DNA of 64,000 bases, from assembly GCF_001422285.1 (NCBI RefSeq), contig NZ_LMMO01000004.1, positions 622,983 through 686,982 on the forward strand, written 5' to 3'. Source of the DNA: Frigoribacterium sp. Leaf263 (GTDB taxonomy: Bacteria > Actinomycetota > Actinomycetes > Actinomycetales > Microbacteriaceae). A program made the translations under genes and the position numbers. The notes beneath the pieces were generated by a model, which was given only the letters and a program-made list of their open reading frames with translations, was not told where the DNA came from and made no database searches. Shown here one piece after another: positions 8,436-17,815 of this stretch (position 1 is its first letter; every line of letters begins with the position of its first letter).

Positions 8436-10460
8436 TCAGTCGCGCGTCGTGATGCTGAAGGGCGAGCTCTCGAGGTTCGTGAAGTTCCCGACGGTGGCCC
8501 GCAGCACGCACGCCGGAGCGACCGACAGCGCCGTGACGACGAGCCCGTCCGACGACACGGCCAGCGCCCCGCCGCAGCCGTCGGCGAAGCGGACGCCCGC
8601 CTCGCCGCCCGCGACGTCGACGAGCATCTGCGACGGCGACCCCGTGCTCGGGCTCGAGTAGAGCGGGTTGAGCTCGTCCGGTCCTCCGGCCCAGACCGGC
8701 ACGAGCGTGACGGCGAGCGGCGTCTGGCTGACGGTGCGCGACGGGGTCACGACCTGCACCCCGAGGAGGCGCTGCGCCGGATACGCGGACCCGGTCACGG
8801 TCTCGTCCGTGGTCGCCTCGGTCGTCGCGGCCGCCGCCTCGTCGAGCCAGGCGTCCAGCGCCGTCGCGTCGGCGAACGAGGCCGGCATCGTCGCGCCGAC
8901 CTCGATCTGACCGCCCGCGGGCACCTCGACGCCGGTGAGGGTCCAGCCGCAGTCGGCGGTGACGCCGGTCACGGACGGCTGGTTGCGGCTGCCGGTCGCG
9001 CCGGTCCAGGTGACGGGAGGGCAGCCGTCGGCGTCGCCGGGCGCGGGCAGCACCTCGAGCAGCGCGCCGGTCAGCGGGGCGCTCTGCGCGGCGTACGCGA
9101 TGGTCAGCGAGACCGTGCCGGCGTCGGGGTCGTAGCTCGCGTCGCGGACGATCGACAGCCCGGTCGGCAGGGCCGGGTCGCGCTGGCTCGCGGTGGCGGC
9201 ATCCGGCGACGTCGGCGCCTCCTCCTCCGTCGGACCGCCGGGCAGCAGCACGACGAGGCCGACGACGAGCGCCGCGATCAGGACGACGCCGAGGCCGGCG
9301 AAGGCGAGCGCCTTGTTCGTCAGCCACTCGGGGCGGCGGCTCCGTGGCTTCTCGTCGTCGACGGCCCGGGTGGGAGGCGCGGTGCGGCGGGGCATCGGCC
9401 GCACGATCGTCGCCGAGCCGGCCTCGCCCAGCTCGGGGCCCGGTTCGGCCGGAGCGGCGGCGGTCGCGTCGGAGCCGGCGCCGTCGGCACGACCCGCGCC
9501 TCCGGGGATGGTGGCCGGTGAGACGGCGCCGGCGGCGGCGCCCCGGACGATCGTCGCGGGTCGCTCGACGTCGTCGAAGCCCTCGGGAGCGGCGGCGCGT
9601 TCGAGGGCCGGCAGGTCGGCGTGGGTCGCCGCGAGTCGCCGCATCGCGCTCGCGGCGTCGGCGGCCGACGGACGCGCCGCCGGGTCCTTCGACAGCACCG
9701 TCTCGAGAGCGGCCCAGAGGTCGGCGGGCACATCGAGTCGCGGGGGAGTCGACGTCACGTGCCGGTAGGCCACGGTGAAGTCGGTTCCCGGACCGGCGAA
9801 CGGCGTGCGCCCCGCGAGCAGCTCGTAGAGCATGACGCCCGTGGCGTAGACGTCGCCCGCCGCCCCCGAGCGGCCCTGGCTGATCAGCTCGGGCGACATG
9901 TACTGCGGGGTGCCGAGCAGCCCGGTGGTCTGCCGCATCTTCTCGTCGACGACGGAGGCGATGCCGAAGTCGCTCACCCGCACGGCGCCGGTCAGCCCCG
10001 GGCTCCACGGTTCGGCCAGCAGCACGTTGTCGGGCTTCACGTCGCGGTGCGTGACCTGGCGGGCGTGGGCGGCGGCCAGCGCGTCGAAGACCTCGGCGAC
10101 GAGCGTGAGGGCGTCGTGAGCGGGCAGGGGGCCGGTCTCGGCGAGCAGATCGCGCACCGACCCGCCGGGCACGAGGTCCATCACGATCGCGAGACGGTCG
10201 CCCTCGACCACGAGGTCCTGCACGCGCACGATGCTCGGGTGGCGCAGCGACAGCAGCACCGAGCGCTCGCGGACGAACCTCTCGACCAGCCCGGCGTCGT
10301 CGGCGTGCTCCGGCTTGAGGAGCTTGGCCGCCGCGACCCCCGTCTCGCCGGAGTCGCCTCCGACCGAGACGCGCCAGACCTCGCCGACGGCCCCCGTGCC
10401 GATCAGCTCGACGAGTCGGTAGGACGCCCCGAGAGCCTCCCCTGACCTCGACTGCGCCAC
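8436..10460 (-). CDS. Membrane Ser/Thr protein kinase (PknB family) with extracellular domain
   Basis: The protein has 674 residues from the GTG at 10460, chosen because GAGGGGG sits 5 nt upstream; the frame stays open further but without kinase homology. The kinase domain occupies about 12-280: glycine loop GTGAVGEV, Lys46 in AAAKLLKP, the catalytic loop HRDVKPDN at 138-145, DFG at 164-166 and GTPQYMSPE. A Pro/Ala-rich linker leads to a membrane helix at about 380-405 and a roughly 270-residue outer domain with several Cys residues and no PASTA repeats that I can recognise. It is convergent with the FHA-containing secretion ATPase. FHA domains bind phosphothreonine, so this kinase is a plausible regulator of that system; this is inference. 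Confidence 0.88.
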   Translation of the reverse strand: MAQSRSGEALGASYRLVELIGTGAVGEVWRVSVGGDSGETGVAAAKLLKPEHADDAGLVERFVRERSVLLSLRHPSIVRVQDLVVEGDRLAIVMDLVPGGSVRDLLAETGPLPAHDALTLVAEVFDALAAAHARQVTHRDVKPDNVLLAEPWSPGLTGAVRVSDFGIASVVDEKMRQTTGLLGTPQYMSPELISQGRSGAAGDVYATGVMLYELLAGRTPFAGPGTDFTVAYRHVTSTPPRLDVPADLWAALETVLSKDPAARPSAADAASAMRRLAATHADLPALERAAAPEGFDDVERPATIVRGAAAGAVSPATIPGGAGRADGAGSDATAAAPAEPGPELGEAGSATIVRPMPRRTAPPTRAVDDEKPRSRRPEWLTNKALAFAGLGVVLIAALVVGLVVLLPGGPTEEEAPTSPDAATASQRDPALPTGLSIVRDASYDPDAGTVSLTIAYAAQSAPLTGALLEVLPAPGDADGCPPVTWTGATGSRNQPSVTGVTADCGWTLTGVEVPAGGQIEVGATMPASFADATALDAWLDEAAAATTEATTDETVTGSAYPAQRLLGVQVVTPSRTVSQTPLAVTLVPVWAGGPDELNPLYSSPSTGSPSQMLVDVAGGEAGVRFADGCGGALAVSSDGLVVTALSVAPACVLRATVGNFTNLESSPFSITTRD

Positions 10461-10637
10461 TGACTCCCCCTCGGGGACGAGCGGACCCCGCGCCAGGTCG
10501 TCCCATCTCTCATCGTACTGACCGCATCGGCGGTCCGACGCCGATCGACGCCCCTCGTCGGAGGGGTGACGGCTCGGTCGGCCGGGTCGCATCGCGCGTC
10601 GCCCGCGCCACGGTGGACGGCTGTCGGGGGTCGCTGC

Positions 10638-10649
10638 CATGCTCGGGTC
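10638..10649 (+). promoter_or_regulatory. Candidate leaderless promoter of the PspC gene
   Basis: A CATGCT -10-like hexamer at 10638-10643 ends exactly 6 nt before the ATG, so transcription would begin at the start codon. No Shine-Dalgarno sequence is present. Confidence 0.4.
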
Positions 10650-10832
10650 ATGGCTACCCTCACTCGTCCCCGTCGCGGCAAGGTCATCGCCGGCGTCTGC
10701 GCCGCTCTCGCCAACCGATTCGGCATCAGCGCGTTCCTGGTGCGACTGCTCTTCGTGCTGTCGATCGTGCTGCCCGGGCCGCAGGTGCTCGTGTACATCG
10801 TGCTGTGGGTCGTCTTCCCCAAAGAGCGGTAG
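10650..10832 (+). CDS. PspC-domain small membrane protein
   Basis: The protein has 60 residues and is essentially one PspC domain. A basic N-terminus (TLTRPRRGKVIAGVCAALA) is followed by an amphipathic helix (NRFGISAFLVRLLFV) and a membrane helix (SIVLPGPQVLVYIVLWVVF). Stand-alone PspC proteins of this size are common in Actinobacteria and are thought to act at the membrane in envelope-stress responses. The ATG at 10650 gives the normal family length; the frame remains open upstream to 10566, but that part is not PspC-like. A -10-like hexamer 6 nt before the ATG suggests a leaderless transcript. Confidence 0.85.
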   Translation: MATLTRPRRGKVIAGVCAALANRFGISAFLVRLLFVLSIVLPGPQVLVYIVLWVVFPKER

Positions 10833-10844
10833 GGCGACGCGCGC

Positions 10845-11402
10845 TCAGCGGCGCGTGAGCGTCTGCAGCAGAGACTCCTGCAGGTAGCCGAGCCAGTCGA
10901 AGACCGCGTGCATCGCCTGGAGGTGCGACTCGGCTCCGCTCGGCAGCCCCTCGTCGGTGATCCCGAGACGGGTGCCGAGGGTCAGGCGCAGATCGGTGAG
11001 GCTCCGCAACCAGGCCTGCTGGGCGGCGGTGTCGAGCCGGCGCTCATCGGCGCGAGGTCCCTTCGATCTCGACCCGCGCCTCCTCGGTGTGGTGGCGTCG
11101 TCGCTCGTGGCGCCCTCGGTCGCGTCGGCGGAGGGGGCCGCGAGGGTCGCGAGCACCACCTGCGCGTTGGCGATCTTGCGTCCGGTCAGGTCGTCGGCCG
11201 TGAACCGTCTGAACTCGGCGGCCGCCTCGTCGTCGTCCGGGTAGGCCGACGGCAGGAGGCGCACCATGGCCGGATCCGCGGCGTCGCCGTGCTCGAGCAT
11301 CTGCACGACCTGCCGCGTGAGGTCCATCAGCAGCGCGCGCTCGTGCTCGGGCAGGGTGAGCAGCACGTCGTCGCCGTCGCGATCGCGCCGGAACGGGATC
11401 AT
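10845..11402 (-). CDS. DUF2017 family protein
   Basis: The protein has 185 residues and begins [21 protein letters not shown], a typical DUF2017 N-terminus. The first half includes [17 protein letters not shown] and a conserved-looking [20 protein letters not shown] stretch. The second half is helical ([17 protein letters not shown], then [15 protein letters not shown]). The middle is a basic low-complexity linker that carries one copy of the dispersed CGCGCCTCC word. The ATG overlaps the clpS stop by 4 nt. DUF2017 genes commonly sit directly after clpS in Actinobacteria, so a role near ClpS-dependent proteolysis is likely, but the biochemical function is unknown. Confidence 0.85.
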   Translation of the reverse strand: MIPFRRDRDGDDVLLTLPEHERALLMDLTRQVVQMLEHGDAADPAMVRLLPSAYPDDDEAAAEFRRFTADDLTGRKIANAQVVLATLAAPSADATEGATSDDATTPRRRGSRSKGPRADERRLDTAAQQAWLRSLTDLRLTLGTRLGITDEGLPSGAESHLQAMHAVFDWLGYLQESLLQTLTRR

Positions 11403-11704
11403 TCGCCGGCCTTCGAGACGGTCGCCCAGAGGCCGAAGTCGTGCAGGGCCTCGACGTGCCGCTCCATCGTCTCGCGCGGGCCCGTCGCCACGGTCGCCCT
11501 GCCGGTCGTGTGCACCTGCATCATGAGCCGCTCGCACTGGGCGACGGGGTAGCCGAAGTAGGTCGAGAAGACGTACGTGACGTACGACATCAGATTCACC
11601 GGGTCGTCCCAGACGAGGGTCACCCAGGGGGTGTCGGGGGCCTCGAGGAGGCGCAGGTCGCTCTCGGCCTCGGTGCCGGTGCGTTCGTCGAGATGCGTGT
11701 CCAC
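11399..11704 (-). CDS. clpS: ATP-dependent Clp protease adaptor ClpS
   Basis: The protein has 101 residues. ClpS delivers N-degron substrates to the ClpAP or ClpCP protease by binding the Clp ATPase N-domain. The core signature is clear: [20 protein letters not shown], which contains the D-D-P-x-N-x-M pocket. It is followed by [27 protein letters not shown], where the usual H-x-x-G-x-A segment is recognisable. The N-terminus is a short acidic tail. The start is the GTG at 11704; no strong ribosome site is visible. The stop overlaps the DUF2017 start (ATGA), so the two are translationally coupled. Confidence 0.92.
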   Translation of the reverse strand: MDTHLDERTGTEAESDLRLLEAPDTPWVTLVWDDPVNLMSYVTYVFSTYFGYPVAQCERLMMQVHTTGRATVATGPRETMERHVEALHDFGLWATVSKAGE

Positions 11705-11778
11705 GCCACAAGGGTGTCACGGCGCCGGTCCCGCAGGCCGACGGTCGCCCGGGCCTACCCGGTGTCAGGCGGCCGCGT

Positions 11779-11784
11779 TATGCT
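11779..11784 (+). promoter_or_regulatory. -10 element ahead of the ZTP riboswitch
   Basis: TATGCT lies just upstream of the riboswitch fold, placing the start of transcription near 11790 at the base of the first stem. I see no convincing -35 hexamer at the usual spacing. Confidence 0.5.
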
Positions 11785-11785
11785 G

Positions 11786-11868
11786 GGGGCTGTCGCGACT
11801 GGCGTTCAGATGGTCGACCATCGGGGAGCGACTGACACACGGTTGGTGGCCGTACGCCTGGGCCACGA
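11786..11868 (+). promoter_or_regulatory. ZTP (pfl motif) riboswitch controlling glyA-folD
   Basis: The leader contains the three conserved blocks of the ZTP riboswitch in order and spacing. CGCGACTGGCG is at 11794-11804. A perfect hairpin GATGG-TCGA-CCATC follows, with GGGGAGCGAC at 11822-11831 after it. The 3' pseudoknot/ligand block GGCC-GTA-CGCCTGGGCC is at about 11848-11863. The outer stem pairs TGTCG with CGACT/GAC with one mismatch. ZTP/ZMP signals shortage of 10-formyl-tetrahydrofolate, and the class regularly precedes glyA and folD, the two genes downstream. About 40 nt separate it from the glyA start. No obvious terminator follows, so control may be at translation initiation. Confidence 0.88.
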
Positions 11869-11908
11869 CACCAGATCCCGTCCGTCCCGTGTGCCGAGGA
11901 GCAGCCCC

Positions 11909-13186
11909 ATGACCGTCAACCAGAAACTCCCGTCGACCTTCAACGAGCCGCTCTCGGTCGTCGACCCCGAGATCGCCGCCGTGCTCGAGCAGGAGCTCGG
12001 TCGCCAGCGCGACTACCTCGAGATGATCGCCTCCGAGAACTTCGTGCCCCGCGCGGTGCTCGAGTCGCAGGGCTCCGTCCTCACCAACAAGTACGCCGAG
12101 GGCTACCCGGGTCGCCGCTACTACGGCGGCTGCGAGTACGTCGACGTCGCCGAGAACCTCGCGATCGAGCGCGCCAAGTCGCTGTTCGGCGCCGACTTCG
12201 CCAACGTGCAGCCCCACTCGGGAGCCCAGGCCAACGCCGCCGTGCTCGCCGCGCTGGCCGACATCGGCGACACGATCCTCGGTCTCGAGCTCTCGCACGG
12301 CGGTCACCTGACCCACGGCATGAAGCTGAACTTCTCGGGCAAGATGTACAAGGCCGTCGCCTACGAGGTCGACCCCGAGACCTACCTGATCGACATGGAC
12401 GTCGTCCGCCGTCAGGCCATCGAGCACAAGCCGAAGGTCATCATCGCCGGCTGGTCCGCCTACCCGCGTCAGCTCGACTTCGCCGCCTTCCGAGCGATCG
12501 CCGACGAGGTCGGCGCCTACCTCTGGGTCGACATGGCCCACTTCGCCGGTCTCGTCGCCGCGGGCCTCCACCCGTCGCCCGTGCCGCACGCGCACGTCGT
12601 CTCGTCGACCGTGCACAAGACGCTCGCCGGCCCGCGGTCCGGCGTCATCCTGTCGAACCACGAGCCGCTGTTCAAGAAGCTCAACTCGGCCGTGTTCCCC
12701 GGGCAGCAGGGCGGCCCCCTGATGCACGTCATCGCCGCCAAGGCCACGGCCTTCAAGCTCGCCGCCGAGCCCGAGTTCAAGGACCGCCAGGAGCGCACCA
12801 TCCGCGGAGCCCAGCTGCTCGCGGCCCGTCTCATGCAGGCCGACGCCCAGGCCGCGGGGGTCGACGTGCTCACCGGCGGCACCGACGTGCACCTCGTGCT
12901 CGTCGACCTGCGAGCCTCCGAGGTCGACGGCAAGCAGGCCGAGAACCTCCTCCACGAGGTGGGCATCACCGTCAACCGCAACTCGGTGCCGTGGGATCCT
13001 CGCCCGCCGATGACCACCTCCGGTGTCCGCATCGGCACGTCGGCCCTCGCGACCCGCGGCTTCGACGACGTCGAGTTCACCGAGGTCGCCGACATCATCG
13101 CCCTCGCCCTGATGCCCGAGCCCGACATCGCCGCGCTCGCGTCGCGGGTGAAGGCGCTGACCGACGCGTTCCCCCTCTACGCGTGA
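11909..13186 (+). CDS. glyA: Serine hydroxymethyltransferase
   Basis: The protein has 425 residues, the normal length. It converts serine and tetrahydrofolate into glycine and 5,10-methylene-tetrahydrofolate, using pyridoxal phosphate. The N-terminus carries the invariant [12 protein letters not shown] and the [15 protein letters not shown] folate/substrate loop. Lys237 in [13 protein letters not shown] is the expected Schiff-base lysine. The ATG at 11909 has GAGGAG 8 nt upstream; the frame is open further 5', but that part overlaps the riboswitch. Together with folD downstream it supplies one-carbon units, and the ZTP leader makes both probable members of the same response. Confidence 0.97.
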   Translation: MTVNQKLPSTFNEPLSVVDPEIAAVLEQELGRQRDYLEMIASENFVPRAVLESQGSVLTNKYAEGYPGRRYYGGCEYVDVAENLAIERAKSLFGADFANVQPHSGAQANAAVLAALADIGDTILGLELSHGGHLTHGMKLNFSGKMYKAVAYEVDPETYLIDMDVVRRQAIEHKPKVIIAGWSAYPRQLDFAAFRAIADEVGAYLWVDMAHFAGLVAAGLHPSPVPHAHVVSSTVHKTLAGPRSGVILSNHEPLFKKLNSAVFPGQQGGPLMHVIAAKATAFKLAAEPEFKDRQERTIRGAQLLAARLMQADAQAAGVDVLTGGTDVHLVLVDLRASEVDGKQAENLLHEVGITVNRNSVPWDPRPPMTTSGVRIGTSALATRGFDDVEFTEVADIIALALMPEPDIAALASRVKALTDAFPLYA

Positions 13187-13308
13187 CGGCGGGCGTGACC
13201 GGGTCGACCCGCGCCTCCTCGGGGGCTGCCGGCGACCCGGCGATCGGCGATGCGTCCGCGGGCGATGCGGCTGCGGGCGCCGTGACCGGGCCGCCGCGGG
13301 AGCGGTTC

Positions 13309-14199
13309 GTGCCGGGCGACGAGTCGACGGCGATCCGCATCGACGGCACTGCTCTGGCCGCCGCCGTCAAGGACGATCTGCGGGTGCGGGTCGATGCGCT
13401 CAAGGCGCGCGGCATCGCGCCGGGGCTGGGGACGATCCTCGTCGGCCAGAACGCCGGATCGCTGTCCTACGTCGCCGGCAAGCACCGCGACTGCGCCGAG
13501 GTCGGCATCGAGTCCATCCGCATCGACCTGCCCGAGACGGCGTCGGAGGCCGACATCCGCGGCGCCATCGAGACGATGAACGGCGACCCCGCGGTGACGG
13601 CCTTCATCATCCAGCTGCCGCTGCCCGCCGGGATCGACCCCACGGCGATGCTCGAGCTGATGGACCCGGCGAAGGACGCCGACGGCCTGCACCCCGTCAA
13701 CCTCGGCGAGCTCGTGCTCGCGGTGCCCGGGGGCAAGGGCTCGATCGACACCCCGTTGCCGTGCACGCCGCGCGGCATCGTCGAGATGCTCACCGCCTAC
13801 GACATCCCGATCGCCGGGCGGCATGTGACGATCATCGGTCAGGGTCTGACGGTCGGGCGGCCCCTGGGTCTGCTGCTGACCCGTCTCGAGGCGACGGCGA
13901 CCCTGACGCACTCGCGCACGGTCGACGTCGCGGCCGAGGTGCGCCGGGCCGACATCGTCGTGGCGGCCGCGGGCGTCGCCGGGCTCGTCCAGCCCGACTG
14001 GATCGCGCCGGGCGCCGCTGTGATCGACGTGGGCATCACCCGGGTGCTGAACGAGGAGACCGGCCGGTACCGGCTGCGCGGCGACGTCGACCCGGCCGTC
14101 GCGTCGGTCGCCGGGTTCCAGTCGCCCGTCCCGGGCGGGGTCGGGCCGATGACGCGGGCCATGCTGCTGAAGAACGTCGTCGAGGCCGCCGAGCGCTGA
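13309..14199 (+). CDS. folD: Bifunctional methylene-tetrahydrofolate dehydrogenase/cyclohydrolase
   Basis: The protein has 296 residues from the GTG at 13309. FolD oxidises 5,10-methylene-THF to methenyl-THF and hydrolyses it to 10-formyl-THF. The signatures are present: [20 protein letters not shown] (catalytic Lys in YVxGK), [36 protein letters not shown], and the C-terminal [22 protein letters not shown] lies 6 nt before this GTG and the length fits the family. An alternative GTG at 13183 overlaps the glyA stop by 4 nt. It would add 42 low-complexity residues that include a copy of the dispersed CGCGCCTCC word (13210-13218), so I treat that stretch as intergenic. It is probably co-transcribed with glyA. 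Confidence 0.93.
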   Translation: MPGDESTAIRIDGTALAAAVKDDLRVRVDALKARGIAPGLGTILVGQNAGSLSYVAGKHRDCAEVGIESIRIDLPETASEADIRGAIETMNGDPAVTAFIIQLPLPAGIDPTAMLELMDPAKDADGLHPVNLGELVLAVPGGKGSIDTPLPCTPRGIVEMLTAYDIPIAGRHVTIIGQGLTVGRPLGLLLTRLEATATLTHSRTVDVAAEVRRADIVVAAAGVAGLVQPDWIAPGAAVIDVGITRVLNEETGRYRLRGDVDPAVASVAGFQSPVPGGVGPMTRAMLLKNVVEAAER

Positions 14200-14241
14200 C
14201 CCGCCCGGCGCCGGCCCGCCCCCGGCTACGCCGCCACCGTA

Positions 14242-14279
14242 TCGACACGCCGCCACGCGATCCGGTGGCGGCGTGTCGA
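14242..14279. terminator. 15-bp perfect inverted repeat after folD
   Basis: TCGACACGCCGCCAC at 14242-14256 pairs perfectly with its reverse complement at 14265-14279 across an 8-nt loop (GCGATCCG). It begins 43 nt after the folD stop. There is no T run, as is usual for terminator-like hairpins in this window, so it may terminate transcription, protect the 3' end, or be part of the local repeat family. Confidence 0.6.
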
Positions 14280-14331
14280 GTTCGTGGCGGCGTGGTCGGC
14301 ACCACGCCAGGAGGTGGACGCGACGCCATGG

Positions 14332-14440
14332 TTAAACCGGGCGTCGTGTCCACAACCTGCGCTGGCGCGATCGTCGCCCCGGCGCTGGCCCGCCCTGGCT
14401 ACGCCGCCACGTTTAAACCGGGCGTCGTGTCCACAACCTG
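14332..14440. repeat. Pair of 28-bp perfect direct repeats
   Basis: The same 28 bp, beginning TTAAACCGGGCGTCGTG and ending TCCACAACCTG, occurs at 14332-14359 and at 14413-14440. The copies are 81 bp apart start to start. The TTAAAC start is AT-rich against the surroundings, and the second copy is preceded by GT, making GTTTAAAC. Confidence 0.9.
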
Positions 14441-14447
14441 GCGCTAT

Positions 14448-14517
14448 AGCGCCCAGCGCCCAGCGCCCAGCGCCCAGCGCCCAGCGCCCAGGGCTCAGCG
14501 CCCAGCGCCCAGCGCGC
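14448..14517. repeat. Ten tandem 7-bp units next to the galK stop
   Basis: AGCGCCC is repeated in ten consecutive 7-bp steps. Units 1-6, 8 and 9 are exact; unit 7 is AGGGCTC and unit 10 is AGCGCGC. The array ends 4 nt before the galK stop codon. Units of this size are prone to copy-number change. Confidence 0.92.
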
Positions 14518-14521
14518 GGGG

Positions 14522-15723
<1,202 letters not shown>

Positions 15724-15727
<4 letters not shown>

Positions 15728-16827
15728 GCTCGTTCGATCGCCTCTCTGATCAGTTCGGCCTGGCCCTCGGGGACGAGGTCGCCGATCCAGGCTCCCATCG
15801 CCGCCTCCGAGCCGGCCAGGAATTTGAGCCGGGACTCGGCCCGACGAGGCGACGTGATCTGCAGATTCAGTCGCACGGTGTCGCGGCCCACGGTCACGGG
15901 CGCCTGGTGCCAGGCCGCGATGTAGGGGGTGGGGTCGTCGTACAGGGCGTCGACACCCCTCAGGAGGCGCCGGTACATGATCGCGAGCTCGTCGCGCTCG
16001 TCCGAGGTCAGCCCGGCGAAGTCGGGCACGTGACGGTGCGGCAGCAGGTGGATCTCGATGGGCCAGCGCGCCGCGAACGGCACGAACGCCGTGAAGTGCT
16101 CGCCGGCGAGCACGACCCGCGGGCCGTTCCGCTCGCTGTCGAGCAGATCGGCGAAGAGGGTGGGCCCGTACGAGTCGATGCTGCGGAGCAGGCTCAGCGT
16201 CCGGGGGGTGACGTAGGGGTACGCGTAGATCTGGCCGTGGGGGTGGTGCAGGGTGACGCCGATGGCCTGACCGCGGTTCTCGAAGGGGAACACCTGCTCG
16301 ATGCCGGGCAGCGCCGAGAGGGCCTCGGTGCGGTGGGCCCACGCCTCGACGACCGTGCGGGCACGCGACTCGCTGAGGTCGGCGAACGACCCCTCGTGCT
16401 CGGGGCTGAAGCAGACGACCTCGCAGCGGCCGACGCTTCGCCGGGTGCGGCCCATGCCGAGACGGGCGAGGTCGTCGACGCCCTCGGGGGCCTCGTCGTC
16501 GGTGAGGAGGGGCCCGAACGAGGGCGACCGGTTCTCGAACACCGCGACGTCGTACATGTCGGGGATCTCGGAGGGGTTGGCGGCCGTCGCCGGCGCGAGC
16601 GGGTCGAGCTCGGCCGGGGGCAGGAACACCCGGTTCTGGCGGGAGGCCGCGATCGACACCCAGTCGCCGGTGAGGACGTCCTGACGCATCGTCGCGGTGT
16701 CGGGGCGGGGGTCGAGCACGCGCGCGTCGGCCCGGCGGTCCGGCCCGAGGGTGGTGTCGGCGTCGTCGAAGTAGATGAGCTCGCGCCCGTCGGCGAGCAC
16801 CGTGGTGCGGGTGGCGATCGACGCCAT
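15724..16827 (-). CDS. galT: Galactose-1-phosphate uridylyltransferase
   Basis: The protein has 367 residues. It transfers UMP from UDP-glucose to galactose-1-phosphate in the Leloir pathway. The HIT-type active site HHPHGQIYAYP lies at about 194-204, with the nucleophilic His197 between conserved neighbours, preceded by FENRGQAIGVTL. The family segments TGDWVSIAASRQNR and FENRSPSFGPL are also present. The ATG at 16827 follows GGAGG at good spacing (GAGGAGGCTCCCCC). It is divergent from a DeoR regulator with a 79-bp shared control region. Confidence 0.95.
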
Positions 16828-16860
16828 GGGGGAGCCTCCTCGATCGTGCTTCGCACAGCG

Positions 16861-16900
16861 GGATTTGCATTTGCGAAAGCACCTGAAAGCATACGAAAAT
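16861..16900. promoter_or_regulatory. Candidate DeoR operator between galT and deoR
   Basis: In the divergent 79-bp region, GAAA occurs three times on an exact 10-bp period (GAAAGC 16875, GAAAGC 16885, GAAAAT 16895), following a doubled ATTTGC at 16863-16874. GAAA/TTTC repeats in helical phase are typical for DeoR-family operators. A TATGCT -10 for galT (minus strand, 16893-16888) overlaps the repeats, so binding would block galTK and probably the regulator itself. Confidence 0.55.
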
Positions 16901-16906
16901 GACGGG

Positions 16907-17815
16907 GTGAACGCCAACCCGAACGACGAGCAGCTTCCGGGCGAGCGACGTCGCGACCGCATCGCCGATCTCGTCGGCCGTCGCGGGTTCGTGCGAACTG
17001 CCGAGCTCGCCCGCGAGTTCCGGCTGTCGGAGGTCACGATCCGCACGGATCTCGAGAGTCTCGCGTCCGACGGTCTGCTGTCGAGGGTGCACGGGGGTGC
17101 GCTGTCGCTCGACCGGCCGGTCGTCGAGCGCCCGTTCGAAGAAGAGAGCTCGGTGGGCATCGAGGCCAAGCGGGCGATCGGGGTGACCGCCGCCTCCCTG
17201 GTGCGATCGGGCGACTGCGTCGTCATCGACGTCGGCACGACGACGACCCAGATCGCCCTGGCTCTGCTCGAGCGCGACGAGCTGCACGATGTCGTCGTCG
17301 TCACGAACGGGCTGACGATCGCGCTCGCGCTCGAGCAGGCGGTGCCGCGCTTCACCGTCATCGTGTCGGGCGGCACGCTGCGGCCCCTGCAGCACTCGCT
17401 CGTCAATCCGCTGGCGACGAGCGTCTTCGCGAACATCACCGCCGACGTCGCCTTCATCGGCTGCACCGGCGTCGACACCGCGCACGGCGCCACCAACGTG
17501 AACCTCCCCGAGACCGACCTCAAGCGCCTCATGACGCAGACCGCCCGGCGGTCGTACCTCGTGGCGGACGGCGCGAAGCTGGGCGAGGCGCATCTGGGCG
17601 TCATCGCCCCGCTCGGCACGTTCGAGGCGCTGGTGACCGCGGCGGCGGAGCCCGAGCACGTGGCGGCACTCCGGGCCTCGGGTCTGACGGTGATCGAGGC
17701 CGATCGAGACGACGACAGACTCGAACCCGAGCGGGCGGGCCCGCATCGTGCCGATCCCGGCCGGGCGCACGACGACGACACCGAGCAAGCTGGCGACACA
17801 GGAGGCGCGACATGA
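16907..17815 (+). CDS. DeoR-family transcriptional regulator of the gal genes
   Basis: The protein has 302 residues from the GTG at 16907. The N-terminal DeoR helix-turn-helix (RRDRIADLVGRRGFVRTAEL, then FRLSEVTIRTDLESL and SRVHGGAL) lies at about 14-66. A sugar-phosphate-sensing DeoR C-terminal domain follows, with VIDVGTTTTQIALAL and GCTGVDTAHGATN. The last 40 residues are an Arg/Asp-rich tail. It is divergent from galTK and overlaps galM by 4 nt, so it is the likely local repressor, with galactose or a phosphorylated derivative as inducer. The start is weakly supported because no strong ribosome site precedes the GTG. Confidence 0.85.
   Translation: MNANPNDEQLPGERRRDRIADLVGRRGFVRTAELAREFRLSEVTIRTDLESLASDGLLSRVHGGALSLDRPVVERPFEEESSVGIEAKRAIGVTAASLVRSGDCVVIDVGTTTTQIALALLERDELHDVVVVTNGLTIALALEQAVPRFTVIVSGGTLRPLQHSLVNPLATSVFANITADVAFIGCTGVDTAHGATNVNLPETDLKRLMTQTARRSYLVADGAKLGEAHLGVIAPLGTFEALVTAAAEPEHVAALRASGLTVIEADRDDDRLEPERAGPHRADPGRAHDDDTEQAGDTGGAT

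Larger units (their letters stand above)
14200..14521. other. Repeat-dense intergenic region without a gene
   Basis: Between the convergent ends of folD and galK there is no credible gene. It holds a 15-bp inverted repeat, a second hairpin (GGCGTGGT-CGGC-ACCACGCC, 14289-14308), two copies of a 28-bp direct repeat, and two copies of GGCTACGCCGCCAC (14224-14237 and 14397-14410). A run of ten 7-bp units follows. Confidence 0.85.

Noticed and set aside
13183-13308. An upstream GTG start for folD overlapping the glyA stop by 4 nt
   Set aside because: It is attractive for coupling but adds 42 low-complexity residues unlike FolD; the GTG at 13309 has a ribosome site and gives family length. It remains possible.
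14411-14418. GTTTAAAC as a replication or attachment core
   Set aside because: It arises at the start of the second 28-bp repeat; there is no integrase, no tRNA end and no DnaA-box cluster nearby.
14448-14517. The heptamer array as a CRISPR
   Set aside because: The units are contiguous 7-mers without spacers, and there are no cas genes. I saw no CRISPR array anywhere in the window.
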